45,817 bases of DNA from Candidatus Nomurabacteria bacterium RIFCSPLOWO2_01_FULL_33_24 (GTDB lineage: Bacteria > Patescibacteriota > Minisyncoccia > Phycocordibacterales > MFUP01): assembly GCA_001785735.1 (NCBI GenBank), contig MFUP01000006.1:3384-49200 (forward strand), given 5' to 3'. The first letter of the stretch is position 1, and the number at the start of each line of letters is the position of its first letter. Positions 18,429 through 27,769 of this stretch are shown piece after piece. The position numbers were made by a program, and so were the translations under genes. The notes under the pieces are model-generated. The model did not search any database. It was not told the origin of the DNA and saw nothing but the letters and a program-made list of their open reading frames with translations.

Positions 18429-19433
18429 ATGAAAGAAGATTTTGAAAAAGGACTAAATATGTTTCATAAAATTGCCAAAGGAAGTGCTCAAAATACTACT
18501 CCTAGAGAAAAAGCAGAAATAAATCTTGAGAAAGATGACCAAATTACAGAAATGGCTGATTTTTTATTATCTAAAAAAGAATCCCAAGAAGAAATCTATG
18601 AAATTCAAAAAAAGAAAGAAAAAATAGTCAGAAAATTTAAACTGGCTCTTAAGAGTTTGGACGACAATAAAATAGAAAAATTAAAACAAAAAGAAGAGGA
18701 AATAATGGTAGATTTTAAAGGAGGAAAATTAATAACAGAAGAAAAAGAAATTACTTTAGGGGAATTAGTAACAGACGGTGATTGGGGAATTAAATATTAT
18801 CTTGGAGAAACAATCCCCAGAATAGTAAAAAAAGAATTTTTATTAGCAAAAGCCAAAAGAGAAATATTATTATTACTTAATGATCAAATAATTATCAACG
18901 AACTTAGTTCTCCAACTGATGAACTGAAAAAAAAGGCTTACCGAGGAATAGAAAGCAGAGAAGAAAATAATCTTCAGCCGGGAATAATTGCTGAACGAAT
19001 GGTTAAAAATTTAATTAAAAAAGAAACAATTGATAAAGATATTGATTTTAGAATTATTGAAGCAGATGTCTATCAAGATGTTGAAGAAAAAATAGATTTT
19101 ATTATAAAAAGGAAAAACAAAAACAGAGGAGTAGGAGTTCAAGCTTCTAATGTTTTTGGGATTCAATTTACTATTAATACCAATGAAAAAGTATTAGAAA
19201 GAAAAAAAAGACAAATTAGATATGCCAAATATCAAGCTAGACAAGAAGGAATAGGAGATATAATTTTAGTAAATATCCCGATCAATGATGTTATGAAAGT
19301 TTATAATGAATGGCAAGAGAAAAAATCTTCTGGAGGACCAGATAAATTATGGAAGATTGAAACAAAGAAAAAAATTTTTAAAAATGTTTTAAAAGGAATA
19401 CTATCCGAGGAAGAAATAAATCAATTAATTTAG
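18429..19433 (+). CDS. Hypothetical protein, possibly nuclease-fold
   Basis: 334-aa ORF; C-terminal 'VEEKIDFIIKRKNKNRGVGVQASNVFGIQFTIN' weakly recalls a restriction-endonuclease-like core. Confidence 0.55.
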   Translation: MKEDFEKGLNMFHKIAKGSAQNTTPREKAEINLEKDDQITEMADFLLSKKESQEEIYEIQKKKEKIVRKFKLALKSLDDNKIEKLKQKEEEIMVDFKGGKLITEEKEITLGELVTDGDWGIKYYLGETIPRIVKKEFLLAKAKREILLLLNDQIIINELSSPTDELKKKAYRGIESREENNLQPGIIAERMVKNLIKKETIDKDIDFRIIEADVYQDVEEKIDFIIKRKNKNRGVGVQASNVFGIQFTINTNEKVLERKKRQIRYAKYQARQEGIGDIILVNIPINDVMKVYNEWQEKKSSGGPDKLWKIETKKKIFKNVLKGILSEEEINQLI

Positions 19434-19448
19434 GGTATAATTATCTTT

Positions 19449-19568
19449 ATGGCAAAAAGAAGCACAGGAGTAGGAAAAATGAAAAAGTCACGTTCTAAAA
19501 AGACCAAAAAGAGACTGGCAATTAAAGCTGAAATGTTGGCTAAAAAAGCTAGGAAAAAACACAAATAA
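19449..19568 (+). CDS. Putative 39-aa highly basic protein
   Basis: MAKRSTGVGKMKKSRSKKTKKRLAIKAEMLAKKARKKHK; below ORF cutoff; ATG shortly after preceding gene. Confidence 0.5.
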   Translation: MAKRSTGVGKMKKSRSKKTKKRLAIKAEMLAKKARKKHK

Positions 19569-19615
19569 GTCTATTTTATTAGTGATAAACAAGGACTCTA
19601 TTTTTTAGGTTTTTG

Positions 19616-19644
19616 TTGACTCGCTACAGAAAATATATTAGAAT
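19616..19644 (+). promoter_or_regulatory. Predicted sigma70-type promoter for the SPFH gene
   Basis: TTGACT (19616-19621), 17-nt spacer, TAGAAT (19639-19644), upstream of ATG at 19678. Confidence 0.45.
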
Positions 19645-19677
19645 AAAAAGATTATCAGTTTAATTTAAATAAATATC

Positions 19678-20562
19678 ATGCTGTTTTATTTGATTATAAT
19701 TATTCTTGCAGTATTAATTTTCTTTTTTGGGATTAGAATTGTTCGACCCACTCACCGAGCAATTATTGAAAGATTTGGAAAATACAATCGTTTTATTGAC
19801 CCTGGTTTTTCTTGGATTATCCCAATTATTGATAAATTAATAAAAGTTAATATTACTGAACAAATGGTAGATGCTATGCCCCAAGAAATAATTACCAATG
19901 ATAATCTTAATGCCACTGTTGATGCCCAAGTATATTTCAAAGTCAGAGATGATGAACAAAGTGTTAAAAATTCTCAATACAATGTTGCCAATTATCAGCT
20001 TCAAATTGTTAACTTAGCGAGAACAACTCTTCGTAATATTATTGGGACCCTTACCCTTAGATCAGCTAACAGTGAACGAAATAAAATAAACGAAGAACTC
20101 CTTCGTGTTCTTGGTAAGGAAACACACAATTGGGGAATGGAGATTGTTAGAACAGAACTTAAACAAATTGATCCTCCTCAAGATGTTCAAGAAACTATGA
20201 ATAAAGTTGTTAAGGCTGAAAATGAAAATATCGCTGCTCTTGATTTTGCTAATGCAGTGGAACGAGAAGCAGATGGATTAATGAGATCAGAAATTAAAAA
20301 AGCTGAAGGAGTAAAAAGGGCCAATATCCTTAGGGCTGAAGGTGAGGCGGAAGCAATTAAATTAGTTAACGAAGCCGCTGAAAAATATTTTATCGGGAAT
20401 GCTCAAATATTGAGAAAAATTGAGGCAGTAGAATCATCTTTAAAAGAAAATTCTAAAATAGTTGTTCCAAGTGGAGGGGAATTAGTAAACATGATTGGAG
20501 ATTTTGCCGGAATTACCCCAGTAAAATTAAATAGGAAAGAAACAAAAATAGAAAAAGAATAA
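19678..20562 (+). CDS. SPFH/band 7 (stomatin-like, slipin) protein
   Basis: N-terminal TM, 'IVRPTHRAIIERFGKYNRFIDPGFSWIIPIIDKL', 'ANILRAEGEAEAIKLVNEAAE'. Confidence 0.93.
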   Translation: MLFYLIIIILAVLIFFFGIRIVRPTHRAIIERFGKYNRFIDPGFSWIIPIIDKLIKVNITEQMVDAMPQEIITNDNLNATVDAQVYFKVRDDEQSVKNSQYNVANYQLQIVNLARTTLRNIIGTLTLRSANSERNKINEELLRVLGKETHNWGMEIVRTELKQIDPPQDVQETMNKVVKAENENIAALDFANAVEREADGLMRSEIKKAEGVKRANILRAEGEAEAIKLVNEAAEKYFIGNAQILRKIEAVESSLKENSKIVVPSGGELVNMIGDFAGITPVKLNRKETKIEKE

Positions 20563-20630
20563 ATTAATATATAAAATAAATAAAAATAATCTCCCTAAAG
20601 GTTGTTTTTTATTTCTGGTATAATTTAATT

Positions 20631-21752
20631 ATGAAAAACTTTTTTTTCGCTATTAGAAATAAAATTACTAAATCTTTTTATAAACTAATTTTTAAAAAGA
20701 TTTTTTTTATAATAGACCCTGAAGTTGTTCATGATCGAATTATAAAAGTAGGACAGTTTTTAGGATCCAATTTTCTTACTAGAGAGATAACTAAATTATT
20801 TTTTTATTATTCTCATAAAAATTTAAAACAAAATATCTTAGGTATTGATTTTCCGAACCCTATTGGACTAGCAGGTGGTTTTGATAAAAATGCTCAAATA
20901 ACAGACATTCTTCCCTCAATCGGTTTTGGATTTATGGAAGTTGGTTCTATCACAGGAGCCCCTTGCGAGGGAAATTCAAAACCAAGGTTATGGAGATTAA
21001 AAAAATCCCGAGGATTAATAGTTTATTATGGTTTAAAAAACGAAGGGAGCGAAAAACTCTCAAATAAATTACAAAAAAAATCTTTTAAAATTCCTCTTGG
21101 AATAAATATTGCTAAAACAAACAATAAAGAAACAGTAGAGCTTGAAGCAGGAATAAGCGATTATCAAAAAGCCTTTAAAAAATTCACTGAAATAGGAGAT
21201 TATTTTACTATTAACATCAGTTGCCCCAATGCTTTTGGAGGGCAACCATTTACAAATCCCGCCTACTTAGACGTTCTTCTTACAAGAATTGATAAAATTT
21301 TAACCAAAAAGCCAGTTTTTTTAAAAATATCCCCTGATTTAACAGAAAGAGAGATTGACAAAATTATTGAAATATCAAAAAAACATCATGTTAATGGTTT
21401 TATTTGTACCAATCTTACTAAACGCAGAGATAATAAAAATATTGTTGAAAATAATATTTCTGAAAAAGGTGGTATAAGTGGAAAAGTCATTAGTGAACTA
21501 TCAAATAATTTAATTAGTTATATTTATAAAAAAACAAAAAGAAATTTTGTCATCATTGGTTGTGGGGGAGTATTTACTGCCGAAGATGCTTATATAAAAA
21601 TAAAAGCTGGAGCTTCTCTCGTTCAACTTATTACAGGGATGATTTTTGAAGGGCCACAATTGATAAGCACAATTAATCAAGGTTTGGTGAAATTATTAAA
21701 AAAAGATGGACTAAATAATATTTCTGAAGCAGTCGGACTAAGTCATAAATAA
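20631..21752 (+). CDS. pyrD: Dihydroorotate dehydrogenase (quinone), class 2
   Basis: 'NPIGLAGGFDKNAQITDILPSIGFGFMEVGSITG', 'NISCPNAFGGQPF', 'GGISGKVISELSNNLI', 'IIGCGGVFTAEDAYIKIKAGASLVQLITGMIFEGP'. Confidence 0.93.
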   Translation: MKNFFFAIRNKITKSFYKLIFKKIFFIIDPEVVHDRIIKVGQFLGSNFLTREITKLFFYYSHKNLKQNILGIDFPNPIGLAGGFDKNAQITDILPSIGFGFMEVGSITGAPCEGNSKPRLWRLKKSRGLIVYYGLKNEGSEKLSNKLQKKSFKIPLGINIAKTNNKETVELEAGISDYQKAFKKFTEIGDYFTINISCPNAFGGQPFTNPAYLDVLLTRIDKILTKKPVFLKISPDLTEREIDKIIEISKKHHVNGFICTNLTKRRDNKNIVENNISEKGGISGKVISELSNNLISYIYKKTKRNFVIIGCGGVFTAEDAYIKIKAGASLVQLITGMIFEGPQLISTINQGLVKLLKKDGLNNISEAVGLSHK

Positions 21753-21780
21753 TTTTTAATAAATTTGTTATAATCTTATT

Positions 21781-22503
21781 ATGAAAAAAATTCTGATAGT
21801 TGGGGGAACATCTGGAATTGGAGAAGCTTTAGCTGATATTATTTTAGCTGATGGTCACAAAGTTGGAGTTATTGGGAGAGCAAGTGAAGAATTAATTAAA
21901 TTAGACGAAGATGTTAAGAATGAGGCCATTATAAAAATGGTTGACATTAGAGATCAAGATAGGGCCATTAAAGTTGCAGAAGATCTTATAAAAGAATTAG
22001 GAGGATTGGATATATTTGTAATGAATGCGGGAGTGGGAAATGATAACCAAGAACTTAATTGGGAAAAAGAAGAAACAGTGATAGATATTAATGTTTCTGG
22101 TTTTGTCGCCCTAGTGGATGTGGCTTTTAATTATTTCAAAAAACAGGGTCATGGACAGATTATCGGATCATCGTCCGTGGTCGCTCTTCGGGGAAATAGG
22201 ATTTCTCCAGTTTATAGCGCTTCCAAATCATTTGATTCTCGATATTTAGAAGGTCTAAGACAAAAAACTCATAAATTAAATTTACCAATAATAATTACAG
22301 ATTTAAAACTTGGCTTTGTTAACACAAATTTTATTAAAAGAAGAATTCCTAACTTTTTAAAAATTTCAGCCAAGAGAGCAGCTTATCAAATATATAAAAC
22401 AATTAAAAAAGAAAAAGACAAAACAGTTTATATTCCCAAAATCTGGAGATTTGTTGGCTGGATTTTGCAAGCAATGCCCCCATGGCTATATAACAAATTG
22501 TAA
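21781..22503 (+). CDS. SDR-family oxidoreductase
   Basis: 'ILIVGGTSGIGEALADIIL', 'MNAGVG', 'GSSSVVALRGNRISPVYSASKSFDSRYLEGLR' (S-YxxxK). Confidence 0.92.
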   Translation: MKKILIVGGTSGIGEALADIILADGHKVGVIGRASEELIKLDEDVKNEAIIKMVDIRDQDRAIKVAEDLIKELGGLDIFVMNAGVGNDNQELNWEKEETVIDINVSGFVALVDVAFNYFKKQGHGQIIGSSSVVALRGNRISPVYSASKSFDSRYLEGLRQKTHKLNLPIIITDLKLGFVNTNFIKRRIPNFLKISAKRAAYQIYKTIKKEKDKTVYIPKIWRFVGWILQAMPPWLYNKL

Positions 22504-22537
22504 TTATTATTTTGTGTTTTTTTGCTATACTTTGAAG

Positions 22538-22891
22538 ATGAGAAAATATATTAAAAGTTTAAACAATGCTCTCAAAGGATTAAGGACAGTTTGGCTAGAA
22601 GAAAAAAATTTTAGATTAGAAACAGTTCTTTCAGCCATTGTTCTTGTTCTTGTTTTTGTTTTTCAATTATCTATTTTTGAATCCTCTTTTATTATTGTCG
22701 CGATCATCTTGGTTTTAACGGGAGAAGTCATTAATACTGTTATAGAAGATTTATGTGATAAAGTTGAACCTCAATTTAATGAAGTAATAGGAAAAATTAA
22801 AAATATGGCCGCCTCTTTTGTTCTTATTAGTTTCCTAGGGGCTATTTTGATTGTGATTTTTGTTTTTATTAATCATTTTTTATTAACCTAA
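22538..22891 (+). CDS. Diacylglycerol/undecaprenol kinase family protein
   Basis: 'SLNNALKGLRTVWLEEKNFRLE', 'GEVINTVIEDLCDKVEPQFNEVIGKIKNMAASFVLI'. Track start 22451 overlaps previous gene; 22538 better. Confidence 0.88.
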   Translation: MRKYIKSLNNALKGLRTVWLEEKNFRLETVLSAIVLVLVFVFQLSIFESSFIIVAIILVLTGEVINTVIEDLCDKVEPQFNEVIGKIKNMAASFVLISFLGAILIVIFVFINHFLLT

Positions 22892-22895
22892 AAAT

Positions 22896-22919
22896 AAAAG
22901 GGCGCCAATCGCCCTTTTT
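22896..22919 (+). terminator. Rho-independent terminator
   Basis: AAAAGGGCG-ccaat-CGCCCTTTTT. Confidence 0.85.
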
Positions 22920-23161
22920 GTTGTTTTGTAGCAGAGATTTCAATGTCCTGCCATTGGTTTAAAACCATTCTTACGAGTATCTACCTCGTTCTTTTTAAAA
23001 AACCGAATATGTTAATTACTAATATTTTAGCTATCTTTAACAATAAAATCAAATTAGTTTTCCACTTTTTAACAAATTAGAAATATTCTCCATAATTTCT
23101 CTAATTTTGCTATAATAGAAACAATAATTAAAGGTCAGATATTAAAAATTAATAATTATAA

Positions 23162-23398
23162 ATGCATATGAAATGGTCAATACTTTATAACATCATTGCT
23201 ACTATCTCTGGAACATTTGGAATATTAGCTTTAATAGGAGCTTGGACAGCTAGCAGTAGTGGAACTGCTTTTGGATTTACCCAAAGTCAGTTATACAATG
23301 ATGCTCATGGGCTAATATTATTAGCTATTCTTTTTGCCATCGGGACCCTTGTTCACCACAACAATGAGGATGATAAAAAAAATAGCAAATTAATATAG
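23162..23398 (+). CDS. Hypothetical two-TM small membrane protein
   Basis: 78 aa: 'IIATISGTFGILALIGAWTA...HGLILLAILFAIGTLVHHNNEDDKK'. Confidence 0.6.
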   Translation: MHMKWSILYNIIATISGTFGILALIGAWTASSSGTAFGFTQSQLYNDAHGLILLAILFAIGTLVHHNNEDDKKNSKLI

Positions 23399-23413
23399 TT
23401 TTTTGGAATTAAT

Positions 23414-23471
23414 TCTCTAACATAAATAAAAATTCTCCAATTAATTGGAGAATTTTTATTTATGTTAGAGA
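23414..23471. terminator. Perfect 58-bp palindrome, probable bidirectional terminator
   Basis: TCTCTAACATAAATAAAAATTCTCCAATT|AATTGGAGAATTTTTATTTATGTTAGAGA between convergent genes. Confidence 0.75.
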
Positions 23472-23480
23472 GATTCTTTC

Positions 23481-26400
23481 TTATCTAAATAAACTAGTCA
23501 AAGCATCAAGAATTTTCGCTGTTAGTGTCTTTGTGGGGATTTTATAATTTGAATAGCTAAATTGACAGAAGTTTGTTGACCCATCCCAAGTTCCCCCAGA
23601 GTTAGCGCAATCAGTTGCTGGATCTCCTCCTCCGCCTCCTCCGCTATTTCCACAATCTGAAGAACAAGTAGTTGGGGTTTCATTTCCCTGACAAGCGCCA
23701 TCCCCACAATAAAATGAAGTTCCCCCACAATCAGAAGCGCAAGAAGAAGAATCTTCAGTTGAGGCGCAAACATTGTCTCCGCAATAACCGGAGTAACTCC
23801 CTCCTCCACCACTACCACAATCTACTGGGCATGATGATTGGGTTTCATAACTATCACAAGTTCCGTTGCCACAATAAGCACCATTACTTCCGCTCATATT
23901 ACAATAACTTCCATCCCAAGTTCCCCCAGCTTGAGCGCAAGCAGTTGATCCGCTTCCGCTTGATCCACAATCCGAATAACAACTGCCACTACTCTCCCCA
24001 GAATCACAAGTGCCGTTATAGTTACAAGCAGTTGATCCGCTTTCGCTTGATCCACAATCCGAATAACAACTGCCACTACTCTCCCCAGAATCACAAGTGC
24101 CGTTATAGTTACAAGCAGTTGATCCGCTTCCGCTACTACAACCACTTACCCAAGTAGTGGAACAACTTTTTACCGTGCTTGTTCCTGGGTAAACATAATT
24201 ATTCATTGAACTATCAAAAAGAGCATTTCCCATACTATGACAACCACTTCCTAATAGATTTATTTGTTCTGAAGTACAGGTGTTTGTCTCCCCGGTATTA
24301 TTGCTTGATGTTTGACACCATCCATTAGTGGTACTGCCCACATTCCATGTCCAGACACAACTATTATTTTGACAAGCGCTTTGACTAGTATAGTTCCCGC
24401 AACTTGAGGTTAAACTAGAATTACAATCAGTAGGACAAGAAGAAGATTCTCCTGATCCACAAACATTATCTCCGCAATAACCGGAATATTGTTCCTGTAA
24501 AGGACAAGTGATTACATTTGTTCCAGAAATATCATAACAAAGACCATTATAATCTTCTTGGGTATTCATACAATAACTTCCACTATCATAATGAGGGTGA
24601 AATCCAGAAGGACATTTTCCAGAAGTTGTTCCTCCACAATCCGTTGGACAAGAATTAACCGTTTCTGTTCCATCACATACATAATTTCCGCAATATCCTC
24701 CACTATAACTTTTCGGTTGGCAGTAAGAATTACCACTATCAGAAGGAGCATACCACTCACAAGTAGTATCAGCAGTACAAGCTGATTGAGTAGTAAGAAT
24801 CCCACAACCCACTTGGTTATAATTTATTGCTGGGCAAGTTATTTTAGTGGTCCCATCAGTTCCCAAACAAGTCCCACTATAGTTTTCGCTATCATTGATA
24901 CAGAAACCACCTGACTCGGGATGCCAGTGAAATCCAGAAGGACATTTTCCAACAGTAGCACTACAATCTCTTGAACAAGAAGTTACTGATTCATCCCAGT
25001 TACAGGTTCCATCTCCGCAATAACCTTGGGTTGATCCTGAAATACAAGTATTAGTTATTGAATCCCAATAAGCTGGAGCAGGACACTTTGGTTGATTGTT
25101 AATTCCCACTGGACAATTTTCTGTGCTGTAAGTGTTTGAATCTAAATATCCAGGATAAGTTAAACTACAAGAACGAACATTATTTAATTGACAATATCTT
25201 ACCCCGTTTGTATTCCACATACTATAAGCAAATCCCGGACATGAATTTTTATCCCCAGGATATTCTTTTTGCCCACAATCTTTAAAACAGGTGGATTGGG
25301 TCTCGTTACTATCGCACCAACCATTACCACAATAACTCTGTAGAGGTTCTGGAGAACGAAAATCAATACATTCTCCAAAAATCAGACAACCATCAATCCC
25401 TATTTTTTCTTCTCGATATTGGCTACTACCACAAGGCTCCGGGTAATAACTAGGACAGGCTTTAGGATAAGGATATGGCGCTGGTGTTGTTGGTTGGGGA
25501 ATTGGACGAACATAACAAAGCGTCTTAGCTTTTTCAAAATCCCCGGTATTAATTGCCTTTATACATTCATTAGTAGGACCCTGATTAAAATCCACAGGCG
25601 GTTTATAATACGGATCAGTTCGGTACGGATCAGTTCGGAGAGAATCAATATCCTTGTAATAATTAGGATCAAATATTTCCGTCTGAACAGGAGGAGGAAC
25701 ATTTAGACGATTGGTGTATTTCAGATAAACCTCACCGGCGTCAAAAATTCCCTTTTGAGCTCCAAAAGTCATACACTCAATAGAGTTATTTGGATCATTA
25801 CAGAATTTAGAACATGATTCTGGTCCAGTACAACCGCCTGGCCCAGCCATATTTATTGGTGATTCAAAATCATCGGTTTCAAACTCCTCAGGATTAAACT
25901 CTTTAGATTTAAATTGGTCAAATATTTCTCTTCTTTTTATGTCTTGATTAACATGAAACTCAAACTCTTTTTTTATATTGTCAACCACAAATTGAGCATT
26001 AGGATGTTCCTGGGATAATTTTTCAAAAGTCCCATCACTTAATATTTCTTTGGTTGCTTGTAAGCATTTATTTCCAATTTCTGGATTAAAAGCCCCTTCC
26101 TCGCATTTCATTGGGGAAAATCCCATTTTTTCTTTCATTATTTGGTCAATTTTTCTTCCGACATCAAACTCACCCTTAAATTTATCAGGAATAAACTGCT
26201 CGCAAGCCATTGGGTCAAGAATACATTTGTTAAAATCAATATCAGTATTTTCTATGGTTCTCATAAATTCTAAAGACTTGTCAAACTCTCCTTTAGTAAT
26301 GAAACCCATTTTTACTCCAATTTCTCCGCAAGCGGTCGCTAACCCAAAATTAATCTTTTTATCCGGAGCAAAGGCCTTATCGCAAGTTTTTTTTATATTG

Positions 26401-27293
26401 CTTTTCCCGATAATTTCTTTTCCGTCTGGGGTTATTAAAACCATATCTTCCATTCCTTTTTTCTGATAATTGATTACTTCAGTTACTTGTTTTCTGGCCA
26501 AAGATAATTCTTCTGTTCCTTCCGCCCCAAAAATTTCAATAGCGATAATATCGCAAATGGCCGGGGAATTGGGACGGAGGCAAACAAGCCCCGCTTCTTC
26601 AGCCGTTATTACTCCAAGTTCTGCATATTGTCCTTTAGCTAAGGCATTTTCTAATTTAATAATTGGGTCAATATTTTTAACCCTACTCAATTTTTCTTTA
26701 GGAATGAAAATATCAATAGACTCAGATTCTTCCTCACTCAGCATCTTGGTTGCCTCTAAGCAACTAATCATTTGTTTTTTATTTAATTTATTAAAAGGCA
26801 AACTACAAATATCCATTGTTACCCCGGCCTTTTCGACAGTCGTTATAATTTTTTCTGAAGCATCTATTTTTTCCTTTGTTAATCCTAATTCTTCTGCAAA
26901 TTTTTTATCTTTCTTAGCAATTTCTTTAGCTAGTTCTAATATTTTATTATTTAATTCTTCTGGTTTTACTTCATTTAATTCTCCCAATACTTTGTCTTTA
27001 TATGATTGAGCAAAATCAAGCTGACTCTCAGTATAGACATTGTGTTTTTCGGCTAAATTAATTACTTCATCAAATTCGGTGTCTAGTTTTTCATCAAAGA
27101 TTTGTTTACATTCATCTTTAGCGGTACATCCTAAGTCTTCTGCTAAAGATTGTAATTCTGTCGGGATATCACTTTCTAGATTTTCCGTCTGGGCTAAAAC
27201 TATTGTTCCTAAAAATACAAAACCAGCTACTAAAAGAACTACAAACAATATCTTTTTATAGCTATTAATGATACTCATAATATTTTTGTTCAT
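23481..27293 (-). CDS. Large secreted Cys-rich repeat protein (CGxGxCDxxETxxxCxxDC repeats)
   Basis: 1270 aa, N-terminal signal/TM 'ILFVVLLVAGFVFLGTIVLAQ', helical N-half, C-half with many repeats such as CGNGWCDSNETQSTCFKDCG and CGDGTCNWDESVTSCSRDC. Confidence 0.85.
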   Translation of the reverse strand: MNKNIMSIINSYKKILFVVLLVAGFVFLGTIVLAQTENLESDIPTELQSLAEDLGCTAKDECKQIFDEKLDTEFDEVINLAEKHNVYTESQLDFAQSYKDKVLGELNEVKPEELNNKILELAKEIAKKDKKFAEELGLTKEKIDASEKIITTVEKAGVTMDICSLPFNKLNKKQMISCLEATKMLSEEESESIDIFIPKEKLSRVKNIDPIIKLENALAKGQYAELGVITAEEAGLVCLRPNSPAICDIIAIEIFGAEGTEELSLARKQVTEVINYQKKGMEDMVLITPDGKEIIGKSNIKKTCDKAFAPDKKINFGLATACGEIGVKMGFITKGEFDKSLEFMRTIENTDIDFNKCILDPMACEQFIPDKFKGEFDVGRKIDQIMKEKMGFSPMKCEEGAFNPEIGNKCLQATKEILSDGTFEKLSQEHPNAQFVVDNIKKEFEFHVNQDIKRREIFDQFKSKEFNPEEFETDDFESPINMAGPGGCTGPESCSKFCNDPNNSIECMTFGAQKGIFDAGEVYLKYTNRLNVPPPVQTEIFDPNYYKDIDSLRTDPYRTDPYYKPPVDFNQGPTNECIKAINTGDFEKAKTLCYVRPIPQPTTPAPYPYPKACPSYYPEPCGSSQYREEKIGIDGCLIFGECIDFRSPEPLQSYCGNGWCDSNETQSTCFKDCGQKEYPGDKNSCPGFAYSMWNTNGVRYCQLNNVRSCSLTYPGYLDSNTYSTENCPVGINNQPKCPAPAYWDSITNTCISGSTQGYCGDGTCNWDESVTSCSRDCSATVGKCPSGFHWHPESGGFCINDSENYSGTCLGTDGTTKITCPAINYNQVGCGILTTQSACTADTTCEWYAPSDSGNSYCQPKSYSGGYCGNYVCDGTETVNSCPTDCGGTTSGKCPSGFHPHYDSGSYCMNTQEDYNGLCYDISGTNVITCPLQEQYSGYCGDNVCGSGESSSCPTDCNSSLTSSCGNYTSQSACQNNSCVWTWNVGSTTNGWCQTSSNNTGETNTCTSEQINLLGSGCHSMGNALFDSSMNNYVYPGTSTVKSCSTTWVSGCSSGSGSTACNYNGTCDSGESSGSCYSDCGSSESGSTACNYNGTCDSGESSGSCYSDCGSSGSGSTACAQAGGTWDGSYCNMSGSNGAYCGNGTCDSYETQSSCPVDCGSGGGGSYSGYCGDNVCASTEDSSSCASDCGGTSFYCGDGACQGNETPTTCSSDCGNSGGGGGGDPATDCANSGGTWDGSTNFCQFSYSNYKIPTKTLTAKILDALTSLFR
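23941..24134 (-). repeat. 87-bp in-frame tandem repeat within the Cys-rich protein gene
   Basis: Units start at 23941 and 24028 with a partial third at 24115; near-identical; encode GSTACNYNGTCDSGESSGSCYSDCGSS-type 29-aa units. Confidence 0.9.
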
Positions 27294-27304
27294 TTATTTG
27301 TAAA

Positions 27305-27568
27305 TTATTCAGCAAAAGGATTTAAAGTATTTTTAGCTGACTCAAATGGATTAGTCTCTAAACCCTCAAGTGGATTTTCGACCGCAAATGGGTTAGCTTC
27401 TTTAGCAGCCGCTTCTCCAGCCGCTAAAGCTCGATCATCATTTTGAGCTTTTATATCAGCTTTAGCTGTTTCATAACCTTTATTATATTGCGATGAACTA
27501 TACCAGTAGCCACCGCCTATCACAATAATCAGCAGTAGTATTACTATTACCCAAGTATTTTTACTCAT
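27305..27568 (-). CDS. Hypothetical single-TM protein
   Basis: 87 aa: 'MSKNTWVIVILLLIIVIGGGYWYSSSQYNKGYETAKADIKAQ'; just upstream of the Cys-rich gene, same strand. Confidence 0.6.
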   Translation of the reverse strand: MSKNTWVIVILLLIIVIGGGYWYSSSQYNKGYETAKADIKAQNDDRALAAGEAAAKEANPFAVENPLEGLETNPFESAKNTLNPFAE

Positions 27569-27769
27569 AATTACTTTTTTCGTCTTTTTTATAATAAATT
27601 TTAAAAGACGTATAATTACCCTCCTTGACTAAAAGAGGGGATTAAAACAACATTAACAAACAAACAAATGGCTAAAAATAGTCATTAATTTCTAATTCTA
27701 TTATATAACGAGTTGTCAAATACCCAACATTAGTTTTCCACAAAAGAAAATATCTGATATAATAAATTT

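Noticed and set aside
23941-24134. CRISPR-like tandem repeats
   Set aside because: Units are contiguous without unique spacers, 87 bp and in frame with a coding repeat.
23672-24157. 161-aa plus-strand ORF (HNKH-rich) and other ORFs antisense to the Cys-rich gene (24558..24785, 25419..25706, 26050..26466, 26470..27009, 27040..27261)
   Set aside because: Shadow ORFs opposite a well-supported 1270-aa repeat protein; no recognisable domains and repetitive composition mirrors the sense gene.
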